Position numbers and translations under genes: made by a program. 64,000 nt of DNA from AC-32 sp038237925 (GTDB taxonomy: Bacteria > Actinomycetota > Thermoleophilia > Gaiellales > Gaiellaceae). Each line of letters begins with the position of its first letter. Positions within the stretch are counted from its first letter, which is position 1. The DNA is taken from the NCBI GenBank assembly GCA_038237925.1, contig JBBRYF010000007.1:1-64000 (forward strand), given 5' to 3'. Shown in pieces: positions 50,346 to 59,229 of this stretch. The notes under the pieces are model-generated. The model had not been told where the DNA came from. It made no database searches and saw only the letters and a program-made list of their open reading frames with translations.

Positions 50346-50786
50346 ATGGCCTTGGTCTTTCTCGTCCTCGCCTTCGTCGCCGGCGGGGCCCTCCCGGTGC
50401 AGGCCGGGCTCAATGCACGGCTTGCGACGTTCGTCGGCGGCCCAATCCGCGCGTCGATGATCTCGTTCGGCGTCGGCACGCTCGCGCTGCTCGCGCTCTC
50501 GCTGCTGGTGACGCGAGGCGTGGTGAACACCGACCGCCTCGGCCAAGTGCCGTGGTGGGCGTGGCTCGGCGGCGCCGTCGGCGCGGGCTATGTCGCCTCG
50601 ACCGTAGCGGCGGCTCCTCGCCTGGGCGCGCTGAACCTGTTCGCAGCCGTGATCTTCGGGCAGCTGGTCTGCTCGGTGCTCCTGGACCACTTCGGGGTGC
50701 TCTACCGGGAACACCAGCTGAGCGTCCCGCGCGCAGCGGGCGTCGTCCTACTCGGCGCCGGCGTCGCCATGGTGCGGTTCTTCTAA
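50346..50786 (+). CDS. DMT family transporter, YdcZ/DUF606 type
   Basis: The 146-residue protein has five membrane helices with the DUF606 pattern PVQAGLNARLATFVGGPIRASMISF and APRLGALNLFAAVIFGQLVCSVLLDHFG, then a final helix VVLLGAGVAMVRFF. YdcZ-like half-transporters work as dimers; the substrate is unknown. It is divergent from the LLM gene with 60 bp between them. Confidence 0.85.
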   Translation: MALVFLVLAFVAGGALPVQAGLNARLATFVGGPIRASMISFGVGTLALLALSLLVTRGVVNTDRLGQVPWWAWLGGAVGAGYVASTVAAAPRLGALNLFAAVIFGQLVCSVLLDHFGVLYREHQLSVPRAAGVVLLGAGVAMVRFF

Positions 50787-50800
50787 TAACAGGCTGTCCG

Positions 50801-52081
50801 TTACTTGCGTGTTCTCGCCGCTCCTCTAGACGTCGGGTCTAGCCCGGCGGCGATGCGGGCGATCGTCTTGTCCGCCAGCCGGTCGAGCGCCTGTACGGCG
50901 AGCTCGAGGTGCTCGTCCTTCGTGTCCTCGAGCTTCGTGTGCGAGAGGCCGCGCAGGCTCTGGACGAAGAGCATCACCGTCGGAACCCCGGCGCGGGCAA
51001 CCTCGGCGGCATCGTGCAGCGGGCCGCTCGGCTGGCGGTGTGATGCGCTCGTCACCTCGAGGATCGACTCATCGGCCAGTGCGATCAGGTCCTCGTCGAA
51101 CAGGATCGGCTCGATGTTCCAGATTCGCTCCCACTCGACTTCGACGTCCTCCTCGCCGGCGAAGCGCTCCGACGCCGCCTTCGCCTCCTCCAGCATCGAG
51201 GCGAGCTTCGCCGCGTCCAGGTGCCGCTGGTCGACCAGGCACTCGGCGGTCTCGACGACCGACGTGACGATGCCAGGCCGAGTCACGACCCCGCCCATCG
51301 TGCAGACGGCGCCGTCGCCGGTGCGCTTGGCGATCTCGCGGAGCTCGAGCTCCAGCTTCGCGGCGCCGGCGAGCGCATCGCGCCGCTTGTCCATCGGCGT
51401 CGATCCCGCGTGCGCCGCTTGGCCGCGGAAGGTGACCTGGTGGCGCTCGACGCCGAACGTTCCGAGCACGACCCCCAGCGGCAAATCCATCGACTCGAGC
51501 ACCGGCCCCTGCTCGATGTGCAGCTCGAGGTAGGCCGCCGCGCCCTCGAGCTGCGTCCGCGCCTCGAGCGCGCGGTCGAGATCGACCTCGTGCGCGGCCA
51601 GCGCATCCGGCAGCGCGACTCCGTCAGCGTCACGCCGCTGCCGCAGCTCGTCCTGGTCGGCCATCGAGCCGCCGGCCGCGGACGATCCGAACAGCGAGCG
51701 CCCGAAGCGAGCGCCTTCCTCGTCCGCCCAGTCGACGAGCCGCACGGTCGTGGCCGGAGTCCCGTCCTCGGCCAGCCGCCGCATCACCTCGACTCCGGCG
51801 ACCACGTTCAGGCACCCGTCGAGCCAGCCGCCGTTCGGGACTGAGTCGATGTGCCCGCCGATCAGCACCGCGCGCTCCGATTCACCGCGCAGCGTCCACC
51901 ACTGATTGCCGGCCTCGTCGAGCTCGTGCTCGAGCGGCAGGCCCTCCAGCTTGCCGCGCAGCCACTCCCGTGCCGTCTCCCAGGTCTCGGTCCAGGCGAC
52001 GCGCTGCGCGCCGTTCTCGTCACCGGTCAGCTCCCGGAGCTCCTTCAGCTCGGCGACGGTTCTGGTCGGATCGAGCGGCAC
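50801..52081 (-). CDS. M20 family Zn hydrolase (beta-ureidopropionase/allantoate amidohydrolase type)
   Basis: The 426-residue protein is an M20 amidohydrolase of the N-carbamoyl-amino-acid hydrolase group: GGHIDSVPNGGWLDG and DEEGARFGRSLFGS hold metal ligands, YLELHIEQGPVLE another, and RGQAAHAGSTPMDKRRDAL the substrate-binding dimer domain. It cleaves N-carbamoyl groups, releasing ammonia and CO2. With dihydropyrimidinase encoded nearby, hydrolysis of N-carbamoyl-beta-alanine is the best guess. It is divergent from the ABC transporter by 45 bp. Confidence 0.88.
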   Translation of the reverse strand: MPLDPTRTVAELKELRELTGDENGAQRVAWTETWETAREWLRGKLEGLPLEHELDEAGNQWWTLRGESERAVLIGGHIDSVPNGGWLDGCLNVVAGVEVMRRLAEDGTPATTVRLVDWADEEGARFGRSLFGSSAAGGSMADQDELRQRRDADGVALPDALAAHEVDLDRALEARTQLEGAAAYLELHIEQGPVLESMDLPLGVVLGTFGVERHQVTFRGQAAHAGSTPMDKRRDALAGAAKLELELREIAKRTGDGAVCTMGGVVTRPGIVTSVVETAECLVDQRHLDAAKLASMLEEAKAASERFAGEEDVEVEWERIWNIEPILFDEDLIALADESILEVTSASHRQPSGPLHDAAEVARAGVPTVMLFVQSLRGLSHTKLEDTKDEHLELAVQALDRLADKTIARIAAGLDPTSRGAARTRK

Positions 52082-52126
52082 GGCGCGATGCTAACCCCCC
52101 GCACCGGAGTGTGGTAAGCATCGCGA

Positions 52127-53008
52127 ATGGCGTCCATCGCCGTCGAGCAGCCCGGCCGGACGCGGCTGGACGGAGCCTTCTACGGCGCCAGGCGCGTAGG
52201 CCTGGTCCTCCTCGGCCTCGCCGCATTCTGGGGGCTCTGGGAGGCCTACCGCTGGATCGGCGAGCGGGCCGGGATCACGTGGCCCTTCAAGGTCGACCAG
52301 ACCAATATGCCGCACATCCACGACATGCTCAGCGCGCTGACGAAGCCGCTGCAGCCGGGCGGCCCGACGCTGATCCACTACGAGTGGCACTGGGCGCTCT
52401 TCACCGGCAAGGAGGCGCTCGTCGGCTTCGCGCTCGGTGGCGTGATCGGCTTCGCCATCGCCGTGCTGCTCGCGCACTCGCGGATCCTGCGGCGCGGCCT
52501 CCTCCCCTACGTCGTGATCTCGCAGACGATTCCGATCCTCGCGGTCGCGCCGATGGTGGTCGTCGGCCTTGGCCAGAAGGGTGTCAAGCCGTGGGTCGCC
52601 GTCTCGGTGATCGCGGCCTTCCTGACCTTCTTCCCCGTTGCGATGAACACGCTGCGAGGACTGCTCTCGCCCGACCCGCGCTCGCTCGAGCTGATGCGCT
52701 CCTACGCGGCAGACCGGCGCTCGGTGCTCTGGAAGCTGCGGCTGCCGGCCTCCCTGCCGTTCGTGTTCTCGGCGCTGAAGATCTCCGCGACCGCGAGCGT
52801 GATCGGCGCGATCATCGGCGAGACCCCGGCCTCGATCCAGGACGGGCTCGGCGGAGCGATCGTCAACTTCAACCAGTACTACTCGACCGGCCCGGAACGG
52901 CTCTGGGCGACGAACATCGTCTGCGCCGCGCTCGGCCTCGTCTTCTTCGCCGCAGTCCTGCTCGCCGAGCGGCTGATCCTGCGTCGAGCCCCGGAGCATG
53001 TGGCGTGA
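52127..53008 (+). CDS. ABC transporter permease, THI5/NMT1-type system (1)
   Basis: This 293-residue permease has six membrane helices of the SsuC/ThiX (BPD_transp_1) family, with TIPILAVAPMVVVGLG and the coupling loop ELMRSYAADRRSVLWKLRLPAS. Unusually the operon has a second, related permease after the ATPase gene, so the channel is probably a heterodimer. The likely cargo is a pyrimidine or related ring, judged from the enzymes downstream. Confidence 0.88.
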   Translation: MASIAVEQPGRTRLDGAFYGARRVGLVLLGLAAFWGLWEAYRWIGERAGITWPFKVDQTNMPHIHDMLSALTKPLQPGGPTLIHYEWHWALFTGKEALVGFALGGVIGFAIAVLLAHSRILRRGLLPYVVISQTIPILAVAPMVVVGLGQKGVKPWVAVSVIAAFLTFFPVAMNTLRGLLSPDPRSLELMRSYAADRRSVLWKLRLPASLPFVFSALKISATASVIGAIIGETPASIQDGLGGAIVNFNQYYSTGPERLWATNIVCAALGLVFFAAVLLAERLILRRAPEHVA

Positions 53009-53790
53009 GCGACTACCCGGCCGTCGCGATCAAGGGCGTCTCGAAGCAGTTCAAGGCCGGCATCACGGCGCTCACCGGGATCGATCTAGAGGTCCAGCCG
53101 CGCGAGTTCAGCTCGCTGATCGGCCCCTCGGGGTGCGGCAAGTCGACGCTGCTGCGGATCATCGGCGACCTGATCGAGCCCTCCGCCGGAATCGTCGAGG
53201 TGAACGGCAAGCCGGCCCACCGCGCGCGGCTCGACCACGACTACGGGATCGTCTTCCAGGAGGCGGTGCTCTACGACTGGCGCACGGTGTCGAAGAACAT
53301 CGCGCTTCCGCTCGAGCTTCTGCGCTGGAGCCGCGAGAAGCGCGCCGCGCGGGTGCGGGAGCTGCTCGGGCTCGTCGAGCTCGAGGGCTTCGAGGACCAC
53401 CATCCGTGGCAGCTCTCGGGCGGAATGCAGCAGCGCGTCGCGATCGCCCGCGCGCTTTCGTTCGACCCGGCGCTCTTGCTGATGGACGAGCCGTTCGGCG
53501 CGCTCGACGAGATGACGCGCGAGCGCCTGAACCTCGAGCTGCTGCGGATCTGGGATGCGAGCGGCTCGACGATCGTCTTCGTCACGCACTCGATTCCCGA
53601 AGCAGTCTTCCTTTCCACCCGCGTCGTCGTGATGTCGGCTCGGCCCGGGCGGATTGCGGGGATCGTGGACATCGACCTCCCGCAGCCGCGGACCGGACGC
53701 ACGCGCGAGGAGCCGCGCTTCTTCGAGCTCGTGACCGAGGTGCGCGAGCGGCTCGTCGCCGGCGGGGCGGAGCTGGAGGGCGCGGCTTGA
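53005..53790 (+). CDS. ABC transporter ATP-binding protein, SsuB/ThiZ type
   Basis: The 261-residue ATPase has Walker A GPSGCGKST, Q-loop VFQEAVLYDW, signature LSGGMQQR, Walker B LLLMDEPFGALDE and switch VTHSIPEA, the nitrate/taurine/thiamine-precursor group. GTG start overlaps the upstream stop by GTGA; its own TGA overlaps the next start (TTGA). It sits between the two permease genes. Confidence 0.92.
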   Translation: MSDYPAVAIKGVSKQFKAGITALTGIDLEVQPREFSSLIGPSGCGKSTLLRIIGDLIEPSAGIVEVNGKPAHRARLDHDYGIVFQEAVLYDWRTVSKNIALPLELLRWSREKRAARVRELLGLVELEGFEDHHPWQLSGGMQQRVAIARALSFDPALLLMDEPFGALDEMTRERLNLELLRIWDASGSTIVFVTHSIPEAVFLSTRVVVMSARPGRIAGIVDIDLPQPRTGRTREEPRFFELVTEVRERLVAGGAELEGAA

Positions 53791-54581
53791 GCCTCGCCTT
53801 GGTGCAGCGACGGGTCGTGGACTGGGCGCCGGCGCTGCTCGTCTTCGTGCTCGGGATCGCAGCGTGGCAGGGCCTCGTCGCCGCGTTCAACGTGCAGGAG
53901 TTCCTGCTGCCGAAGCCGACCGTGATCGGTCAGACCTTCTGGGACGAGCGGGTCTCGCTCTGGCACGCGGGGATCTACACCTTCAAGGAAGCCCTCGGCG
54001 GCTTCGCACTCGGCTCGGGCCTCGCGATCGTCGTCGCGCTCGTCTTCGCCGCCTTCCGCCCGCTCGGGACGGCCTTCATGCCGTTCGCGGTCGCAGCCAA
54101 CGCGGTGCCGATCATCGCCTTCGCGCCGATCATGAACGACTGGTTCGGGCTGCTGAACCCGTTCTCGAAGATGGCGATCGCAGCCGTCCTCTGCTTCTTC
54201 CCGGTGCTGGTGAACACGCTGCGCGGCCTGACTTCCGTCGACCCGCGCGCGATCGAACTGATGCATTCCTACGCCGCCGGCCGCACCTCGGTCTTCCGGC
54301 GGGTGCGCATCCCCGCCTCGTTGCCGCACCTCTTCGCCGGGCTGAAGATCGCGAGCGTGCTCTCGATGATCGGGGCGATCGTCGGCGAGTACTTCGGCGG
54401 CCCGACGACCGCGCTCGGCGTCACGATCCTGAACGCGTCCGCCTACTCGAACTTCCCGGTCGCGTGGGCGGGGATCGTGCTCGCCAGCGCGTTCGGCATC
54501 CTCTTCTACGGCGCGGTCGCGCTGGCGGAGCGGCTGAGCACCTCTTGGGATCCCTCGCGCCGGGACTTCCACGCGGAGTGA
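53787..54581 (+). CDS. ABC transporter permease, THI5/NMT1-type system (2)
   Basis: The 264-residue permease is a paralogue of the first: AVPIIAFAPIMNDWFG and ELMHSYAAGRTSVFRRVRIPAS mirror the corresponding segments there. It starts at TTG overlapping the ATPase stop, or at GTG 53802. Together with the first permease it should form an asymmetric membrane channel. Confidence 0.88.
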   Translation: MSLALVQRRVVDWAPALLVFVLGIAAWQGLVAAFNVQEFLLPKPTVIGQTFWDERVSLWHAGIYTFKEALGGFALGSGLAIVVALVFAAFRPLGTAFMPFAVAANAVPIIAFAPIMNDWFGLLNPFSKMAIAAVLCFFPVLVNTLRGLTSVDPRAIELMHSYAAGRTSVFRRVRIPASLPHLFAGLKIASVLSMIGAIVGEYFGGPTTALGVTILNASAYSNFPVAWAGIVLASAFGILFYGAVALAERLSTSWDPSRRDFHAE

Positions 54582-54634
54582 GAGCGGGTCAGAATGGCGC
54601 GAACGGGATCGAGGTCGATACGAAAGGGGAACGG

Positions 54635-55762
54635 ATGAAGCGCAGGTTCATGCTCGGGGCACTCATCGTGCTGATGGGCGTGCTCGTCGCCGGCTGCGGC
54701 GGCAAGAGCAAGTCGGCCGCCAAGACCGGCACGGGCGAAGGCGGCGGGAAGAAGACGAAGGTCACGCTGCAGCTGAAGTGGGTCACGCAGGCGCAGTTCG
54801 CGGGCTACTACGCCGCCAAGGCGAAGGGCTACTACGACAAGGAAGGGCTCGACGTCAATCTCAAGATCGGCGGCCCGAGCATCACGCCCGAGCAGGTCGT
54901 GCTCGGCAAGCAGGCGGAGTTCGGGATCGACTGGCTGCCGAGCCTGCTGGCCTCCCGCGACAAGGGCCAGAACCTCGTCAACATCGCGCAGGTCTTCACG
55001 CGCAGCGGCATGACCGAGCTGACGTGGAAGGATACGGGCGTCACGTCGATCGGCCAGATGCGCGGCAAGAAGGTCGGCGTCTGGTGCTGCGGCAACGAGA
55101 ACGAGCTCTACGCGGCGCTGAACAAGAACGGCATGAACCCGACCAAGGACGTCACGATCGTCAACCAGCCGTTCAACATGGACCTGTTCCTCAAGCGCCA
55201 GGTCGACGCCGCTGCGGCGATGACCTACAACGAGCTGGCGCAGGTGCTCGAGACGAAGAATCCGAAGACGGGCAAGCTCTACCAGCCGAGCGACATCAAC
55301 GTGATCAAGATGGACTCGGCCGGCACCGGAATGCTCGAGGATGGGGTCTTCGTCCGCGGCGACTGGATCAAGGACAAGGCCCACCAGGAGCTCGCCAAGC
55401 GGTTCCTCGCAGCGAGCTTTCGCGGCTGGATCTACTGCCGCGACCACGTCCAGGAGTGCACGCAGATGGTGCTCGACAACGGCCCGACGCTCGGCAAGGG
55501 CCACCAGACCTGGATGATGAACGAGGTGAACGCGTTGATCTGGCCGGCTCCCGACGGGCTCGGCGTGATGGACAAGGCCGCCTACCAGCGAACGGCGAAG
55601 ATTGCGCAGCAGTTCGGCGTGATCAAGAAGGCGCCGAGCGCCGACACCTACACCACCGTCTACGCACAGGACGCAGTCGACGAGATCTCCGCGGCAGGCA
55701 CCGACGTGAACGGCAAGGGCTACAAGAAGCCGGCCGTCAAGGTCACGCCGAAGGGCCAGTAA
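54635..55762 (+). CDS. ABC substrate-binding lipoprotein, THI5/NMT1 family
   Basis: This 375-residue protein has a lipoprotein signal (ALIVLMGVLVAGCGG) and the NMT1/THI5-like fold: VTLQLKWVTQAQFAGYYAA, YYDKEGLDVNLKIGGPSI, and the Cys-containing strand KVGVWCCGNENEL, reminiscent of the Cys-rich loop of pyrimidine-binding THI5-like proteins. It binds a small ring compound for import. AGGGGA precedes the ATG; a strong terminator follows the gene. Confidence 0.9.
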   Translation: MKRRFMLGALIVLMGVLVAGCGGKSKSAAKTGTGEGGGKKTKVTLQLKWVTQAQFAGYYAAKAKGYYDKEGLDVNLKIGGPSITPEQVVLGKQAEFGIDWLPSLLASRDKGQNLVNIAQVFTRSGMTELTWKDTGVTSIGQMRGKKVGVWCCGNENELYAALNKNGMNPTKDVTIVNQPFNMDLFLKRQVDAAAAMTYNELAQVLETKNPKTGKLYQPSDINVIKMDSAGTGMLEDGVFVRGDWIKDKAHQELAKRFLAASFRGWIYCRDHVQECTQMVLDNGPTLGKGHQTWMMNEVNALIWPAPDGLGVMDKAAYQRTAKIAQQFGVIKKAPSADTYTTVYAQDAVDEISAAGTDVNGKGYKKPAVKVTPKGQ

Positions 55763-55771
55763 CGCAAGCGA

Positions 55772-55808
55772 ATCGGGGCCTCCTGTTCGGGAGGCCCCGA
55801 TTTCCTCT
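55772..55808 (+). terminator. Terminator of the THI5/NMT1-type ABC operon
   Basis: ATCGGGGCCTCC (55772-55783) and its complement (55790-55801) form a 12-bp stem with a six-base loop and a T-rich tail TTCCTCT. It separates the transporter operon from the dihydropyrimidinase gene. Confidence 0.8.
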
Positions 55809-55842
55809 ACGCTCGCGGCGAGCGAGTGACGAGGAGGCCGGA

Positions 55843-57252
55843 ATGTCGGTTCTGATCAAGGGCGGGCGGATCATCACGGCCGCCGACGACTACGTCGCGG
55901 ACATCTACGTCGAGGACGAGCGGGTCACGCTGATCGGCGAGTCGCTAGACATGAGCGCCGACAAGGTGATCGACGCAAGCGGTAAGTACTTGCTCCCGGG
56001 GCTCATCGACCCGCACACGCACCTCGACATGCCGTTCGGCGGGACGACCACGATCGACGACGTCGAGTCCGGCCAGACGGCGGCCGCGTTCGGCGGGACG
56101 ACCTGCCACGTCGACTTCATCATCCAGCCGCAGGGCTCGAGCTTCGGAGACGCGATCGCCGACTGGCGCGGCAAGGCGAACGGCAAGCAGGTGATCGACA
56201 TGGGCTATCACATGGCCGTGACCGACCTGCACGAGGGCGGCTCGCTCGAGGAGCTGGCCTCGCTCCCAGACGAGGGGATCACGTCGTACAAGCTCTTCAT
56301 GGCCTACAAGGGCGCGCTGATGGTCGACGACGAGACGCTCTTCCGCACGATGGAGGTCGCGTCCGAGACCGGGGCGCTCGTGATGGTGCACGCCGAGAAC
56401 GGCGACGCGATCGACGTGCTCGTCAAGAAGGCGCTCGCGGAGGGGCACACCGAGCCGAAGTACCACGCGCTCACGCGGCCGCCCGAGACCGAGGGCGAGG
56501 CGACGAACCGCGCGATCCAGCTCGCGCGCGTCGCAGGCGCGCCGCTCTACGTCGTCCACGTCTCGTGCAAGGAGTCGATCGAGCCGATCGAGCTCGCGCG
56601 CGAGAAGGGATGGGACGTCTGGGGCGAGACGTGCACGCAGTACTTCTTCATCGACTACTCGTTCCTCGAGAAGCCGAACTTCGAAGGCGCGAAATACGTC
56701 TACACGCCGCCGCCCCGGGCCAAGGAGAACCAGGACCACCTCTGGAACGCGGTGCGAACCGACACGCTTTCGGCAATCTCGACCGACCACTGCGCGTTCC
56801 TCTGGGACGGCCAGAAGACGCTCGGCAAGGACGACTTCTCGAAGATCCCGAACGGCGGGCCCGGCCTCGAGAACCGACTGCACATGATCCACGAGTTCGG
56901 CGCGCGCGCCGGCCGCATCTCGCTGAACCGGATGGTCGAGCTCTTGGCCACGAGCCCCGCCAAGCTCTTCGGGCTCTACCCAAAGAAGGGCACGATCGCG
57001 GTCGGCTCCGACGCGGACATCGTCGTCTTCGACCCGGAGCGCAAGCTCACGATCAGCGTGGCAAGCCAGCACTCGAAGACCGACTACAACCTCTACGAGG
57101 GGACCGAGGTCACGGGTTCGCCCGAGGTCGTGCTGCTGCGTGGCAACGTGCTCATCGAAGGCGACGAGCTCGTCGCGTCGCCGGGCATCGGCCGCTACGT
57201 CCCACGGGCGCGCTTCGGCCAGGAACTGCGCTCGAAGACGGCGGTCGCGTGA
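55843..57252 (+). CDS. hydA: Dihydropyrimidinase (D-hydantoinase)
   Basis: The 469-residue enzyme has the binuclear-metal amidohydrolase set: GLIDPHTHLD at the start, carboxylated Lys in SYKLFMAYKG, MVHAENGD, VVHVSCKE and the metal Asp in AISTDHCAF, with the dihydropyrimidinase-type YTPPPRAKENQDHLW. It opens dihydrouracil or dihydrothymine to N-carbamoyl-beta-amino acids. GAGGAGG precedes the ATG. The stop overlaps the next gene by GTGA. Confidence 0.93.
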   Translation: MSVLIKGGRIITAADDYVADIYVEDERVTLIGESLDMSADKVIDASGKYLLPGLIDPHTHLDMPFGGTTTIDDVESGQTAAAFGGTTCHVDFIIQPQGSSFGDAIADWRGKANGKQVIDMGYHMAVTDLHEGGSLEELASLPDEGITSYKLFMAYKGALMVDDETLFRTMEVASETGALVMVHAENGDAIDVLVKKALAEGHTEPKYHALTRPPETEGEATNRAIQLARVAGAPLYVVHVSCKESIEPIELAREKGWDVWGETCTQYFFIDYSFLEKPNFEGAKYVYTPPPRAKENQDHLWNAVRTDTLSAISTDHCAFLWDGQKTLGKDDFSKIPNGGPGLENRLHMIHEFGARAGRISLNRMVELLATSPAKLFGLYPKKGTIAVGSDADIVVFDPERKLTISVASQHSKTDYNLYEGTEVTGSPEVVLLRGNVLIEGDELVASPGIGRYVPRARFGQELRSKTAVA

Positions 57253-57614
57253 GGCGGCTGCTGCTCGGGGCCGCCGCGCTCACGGCGCTCGTCGCCGCAG
57301 CTCCGGCCGCCGCCAAAACGGCCTACTGCAGCCCGACGGGCGACTACTGCACCTCGGTCGCGCGGATCAAGCACGTCCGCTATCTCCAACTCGGCACCTT
57401 CAGCTTCAGAGGCCGCGTGAAGGTCTGCGTCCGCGACCCGACGGCCACGCGGACCTGCCACAGCTATCTGCTACGGAAGGCCGGCCCGCTCTTCCAGGTG
57501 AAGGTGATCTGGAAGCGTCACTACCCGAACCCAGGGCCCGGCACCTACCGCGTGACGTTCTTTCTGGGCACCGCGAAGCTCGGGCCGGCGCTCACCTTCA
57601 CGCTCCGGGCCTGA
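57249..57614 (+). CDS. Small secreted protein after dihydropyrimidinase
   Basis: The 121-residue product has a signal peptide (RRLLLGAAALTALVAAAPAAA) and a mature part of about 98 residues with four Cys (YCSPTGDYCTS, VKVCVRD, RTCHSYLLRK), probably two disulfides, and beta-strand character (TYRVTFFLG). The GTG overlaps the hydA stop. I do not know the family. Export suggests a role outside the cell or a passenger gene in the operon. Confidence 0.6.
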   Translation: MRRLLLGAAALTALVAAAPAAAKTAYCSPTGDYCTSVARIKHVRYLQLGTFSFRGRVKVCVRDPTATRTCHSYLLRKAGPLFQVKVIWKRHYPNPGPGTYRVTFFLGTAKLGPALTFTLRA

Positions 57615-57699
57615 CCGCTCTCGGCGCGCGGCCGGTTGAACCCATTCGTGGCGCCGCCTACACTCGCGCCGACCCAGGGGTTCTCGAAGGAGGCACCAC

Positions 57700-59229
57700 G
57701 TGAGCACAGGACCCGACCGGCCCCATGCGCGTGAGGGGACCACCCAGGAAGTCGATGACATCCGCGACGATCTCGCCTTCGAGCGGGCGGCGCTGGACGA
57801 GTCGGTCAAGCACGACTACTCGACGAGCGACACCGGGATCGTGCCGCTCGACCGCCGCCGGCCCATGTGGCATTTCATGGGCCTCTGGACGACGTTCGTC
57901 GCCGGTTTCTCGTACATGTTCCTCGGCTTCGAGCTCCACGACGGCGGCCACAGCCTCGCGTCCACGATCGGGATCACTACGCTCGGCTACGGGCTCTACA
58001 TCGCCTACGCGATCGTCGGCTCGTACCTCGGCGCGCGCACGGGACAGACGCACGCGTTGCTGACGCGATCGATCTTCGGCCTCGTCGGGTCGTGGATCGT
58101 CTCGGCGTTCATCCTGATCGCGCCGCTCGGCTGGGTGGCCTTCCAGGCGAACCTGCTCGTCACCCTCTGGGACGGCTTCTACAGCTGGGGGCACATCTTC
58201 ACCCTGACGCTGCTCGTCGCCGGGCTGATGATCTTCAACAACTTGCTCGGCTTCACCGGCATCAGCGTCTTCGCGCGCTATCTCGTGACGCCCCTGCTGA
58301 TCCTCTGGGGGATCTACATGGTCGTGAAGGCCGTGATCGACGCCCACGGGCAGCTCGGCGGAACTCCGACGGGGGGCGGCCTGCCCTTCTGGGTCGCGGT
58401 AACCGCGGTGATCGGCTTCGCAATGTGGGGCAACGAGCCCGACTTCTGGCGCTTCGGCAAGCCGAGCTTCGTGTGGCCGCTCCCGACCTACCTCTTCGCC
58501 GGCCTCTGGTTCGTCCTCTTCACGATGGCCGGCTGGATGATGGAGCAACTTGCGAAGACAGCCGACACGGCCGCTGCCTTCCGGTTCACCGTCCACTACT
58601 CGCTCTTCGGCGCGTTCTGGCTGGCCTGGATCATCGCGACGATCAGCCAGATCGCGATCAACGACGGCAACTACTACGAGTCGGTCAACGCAGGCCAGAA
58701 CCTGGTCGGCGGCTGGAGCAAGTGGCGACGGCCGTTCACGTGCGTGCTCGTCGCAGGCGGCGGCGTGATCGCGGCCGACCTCGTCAACTTCCACTTCTTG
58801 AACGGCTGGTTCAAGGTCGCGACCTTCCTGGCGATCACGGTGCCGTGCGCGACGGTGATCATGGCCGTCGACCACTTCGTGCTACCGCGGCTCTTCCGGA
58901 TCTCGCGGCCGCTAACGCAGGTGCCGTCGTGGGAGCAGACAGGCCTGATCAACGTGCCCGCCGTGGTCGCACTGCTCGCGGCCGTGTTCTTCGGCGTCAC
59001 GGGCACCGCGAACTGGCCGCACGGCTGGATCTACTCGACGCCTCAGAACAGCTGGGGCCCGGTGCCGGTCGAGTCGTGGCTCCTCTCCGGGATCCTCTAC
59101 GTGGGGCTCGTCGCCGTCGCGCAGGCGGCCGGCCAGGTCCGGAGCTGGCTCGGCTTCGCGACGACAGTCCCCGATGAGGCGATCGCCGGCGCTGCTCCGG
59201 CCGACATCGCCACGGTGGCGGGCGTCTGA
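57700..59229 (+). CDS. NCS1 nucleobase:cation symporter (cytosine permease type)
   Basis: The 509-residue protein has about twelve membrane helices. The conserved N-terminal TM1 region (MWHFMGLWTTFVAGFSYMF), GNEPDFWRFGKPSFVWPLPT and the NCS1-type core mark it as an NCS1 symporter for cytosine, uracil, hydantoin or allantoin. AAGGAGG precedes the GTG start. Its position between dihydropyrimidinase and an amidohydrolase fits import of a pyrimidine or ureide. Confidence 0.88.
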   Translation: MSTGPDRPHAREGTTQEVDDIRDDLAFERAALDESVKHDYSTSDTGIVPLDRRRPMWHFMGLWTTFVAGFSYMFLGFELHDGGHSLASTIGITTLGYGLYIAYAIVGSYLGARTGQTHALLTRSIFGLVGSWIVSAFILIAPLGWVAFQANLLVTLWDGFYSWGHIFTLTLLVAGLMIFNNLLGFTGISVFARYLVTPLLILWGIYMVVKAVIDAHGQLGGTPTGGGLPFWVAVTAVIGFAMWGNEPDFWRFGKPSFVWPLPTYLFAGLWFVLFTMAGWMMEQLAKTADTAAAFRFTVHYSLFGAFWLAWIIATISQIAINDGNYYESVNAGQNLVGGWSKWRRPFTCVLVAGGGVIAADLVNFHFLNGWFKVATFLAITVPCATVIMAVDHFVLPRLFRISRPLTQVPSWEQTGLINVPAVVALLAAVFFGVTGTANWPHGWIYSTPQNSWGPVPVESWLLSGILYVGLVAVAQAAGQVRSWLGFATTVPDEAIAGAAPADIATVAGV

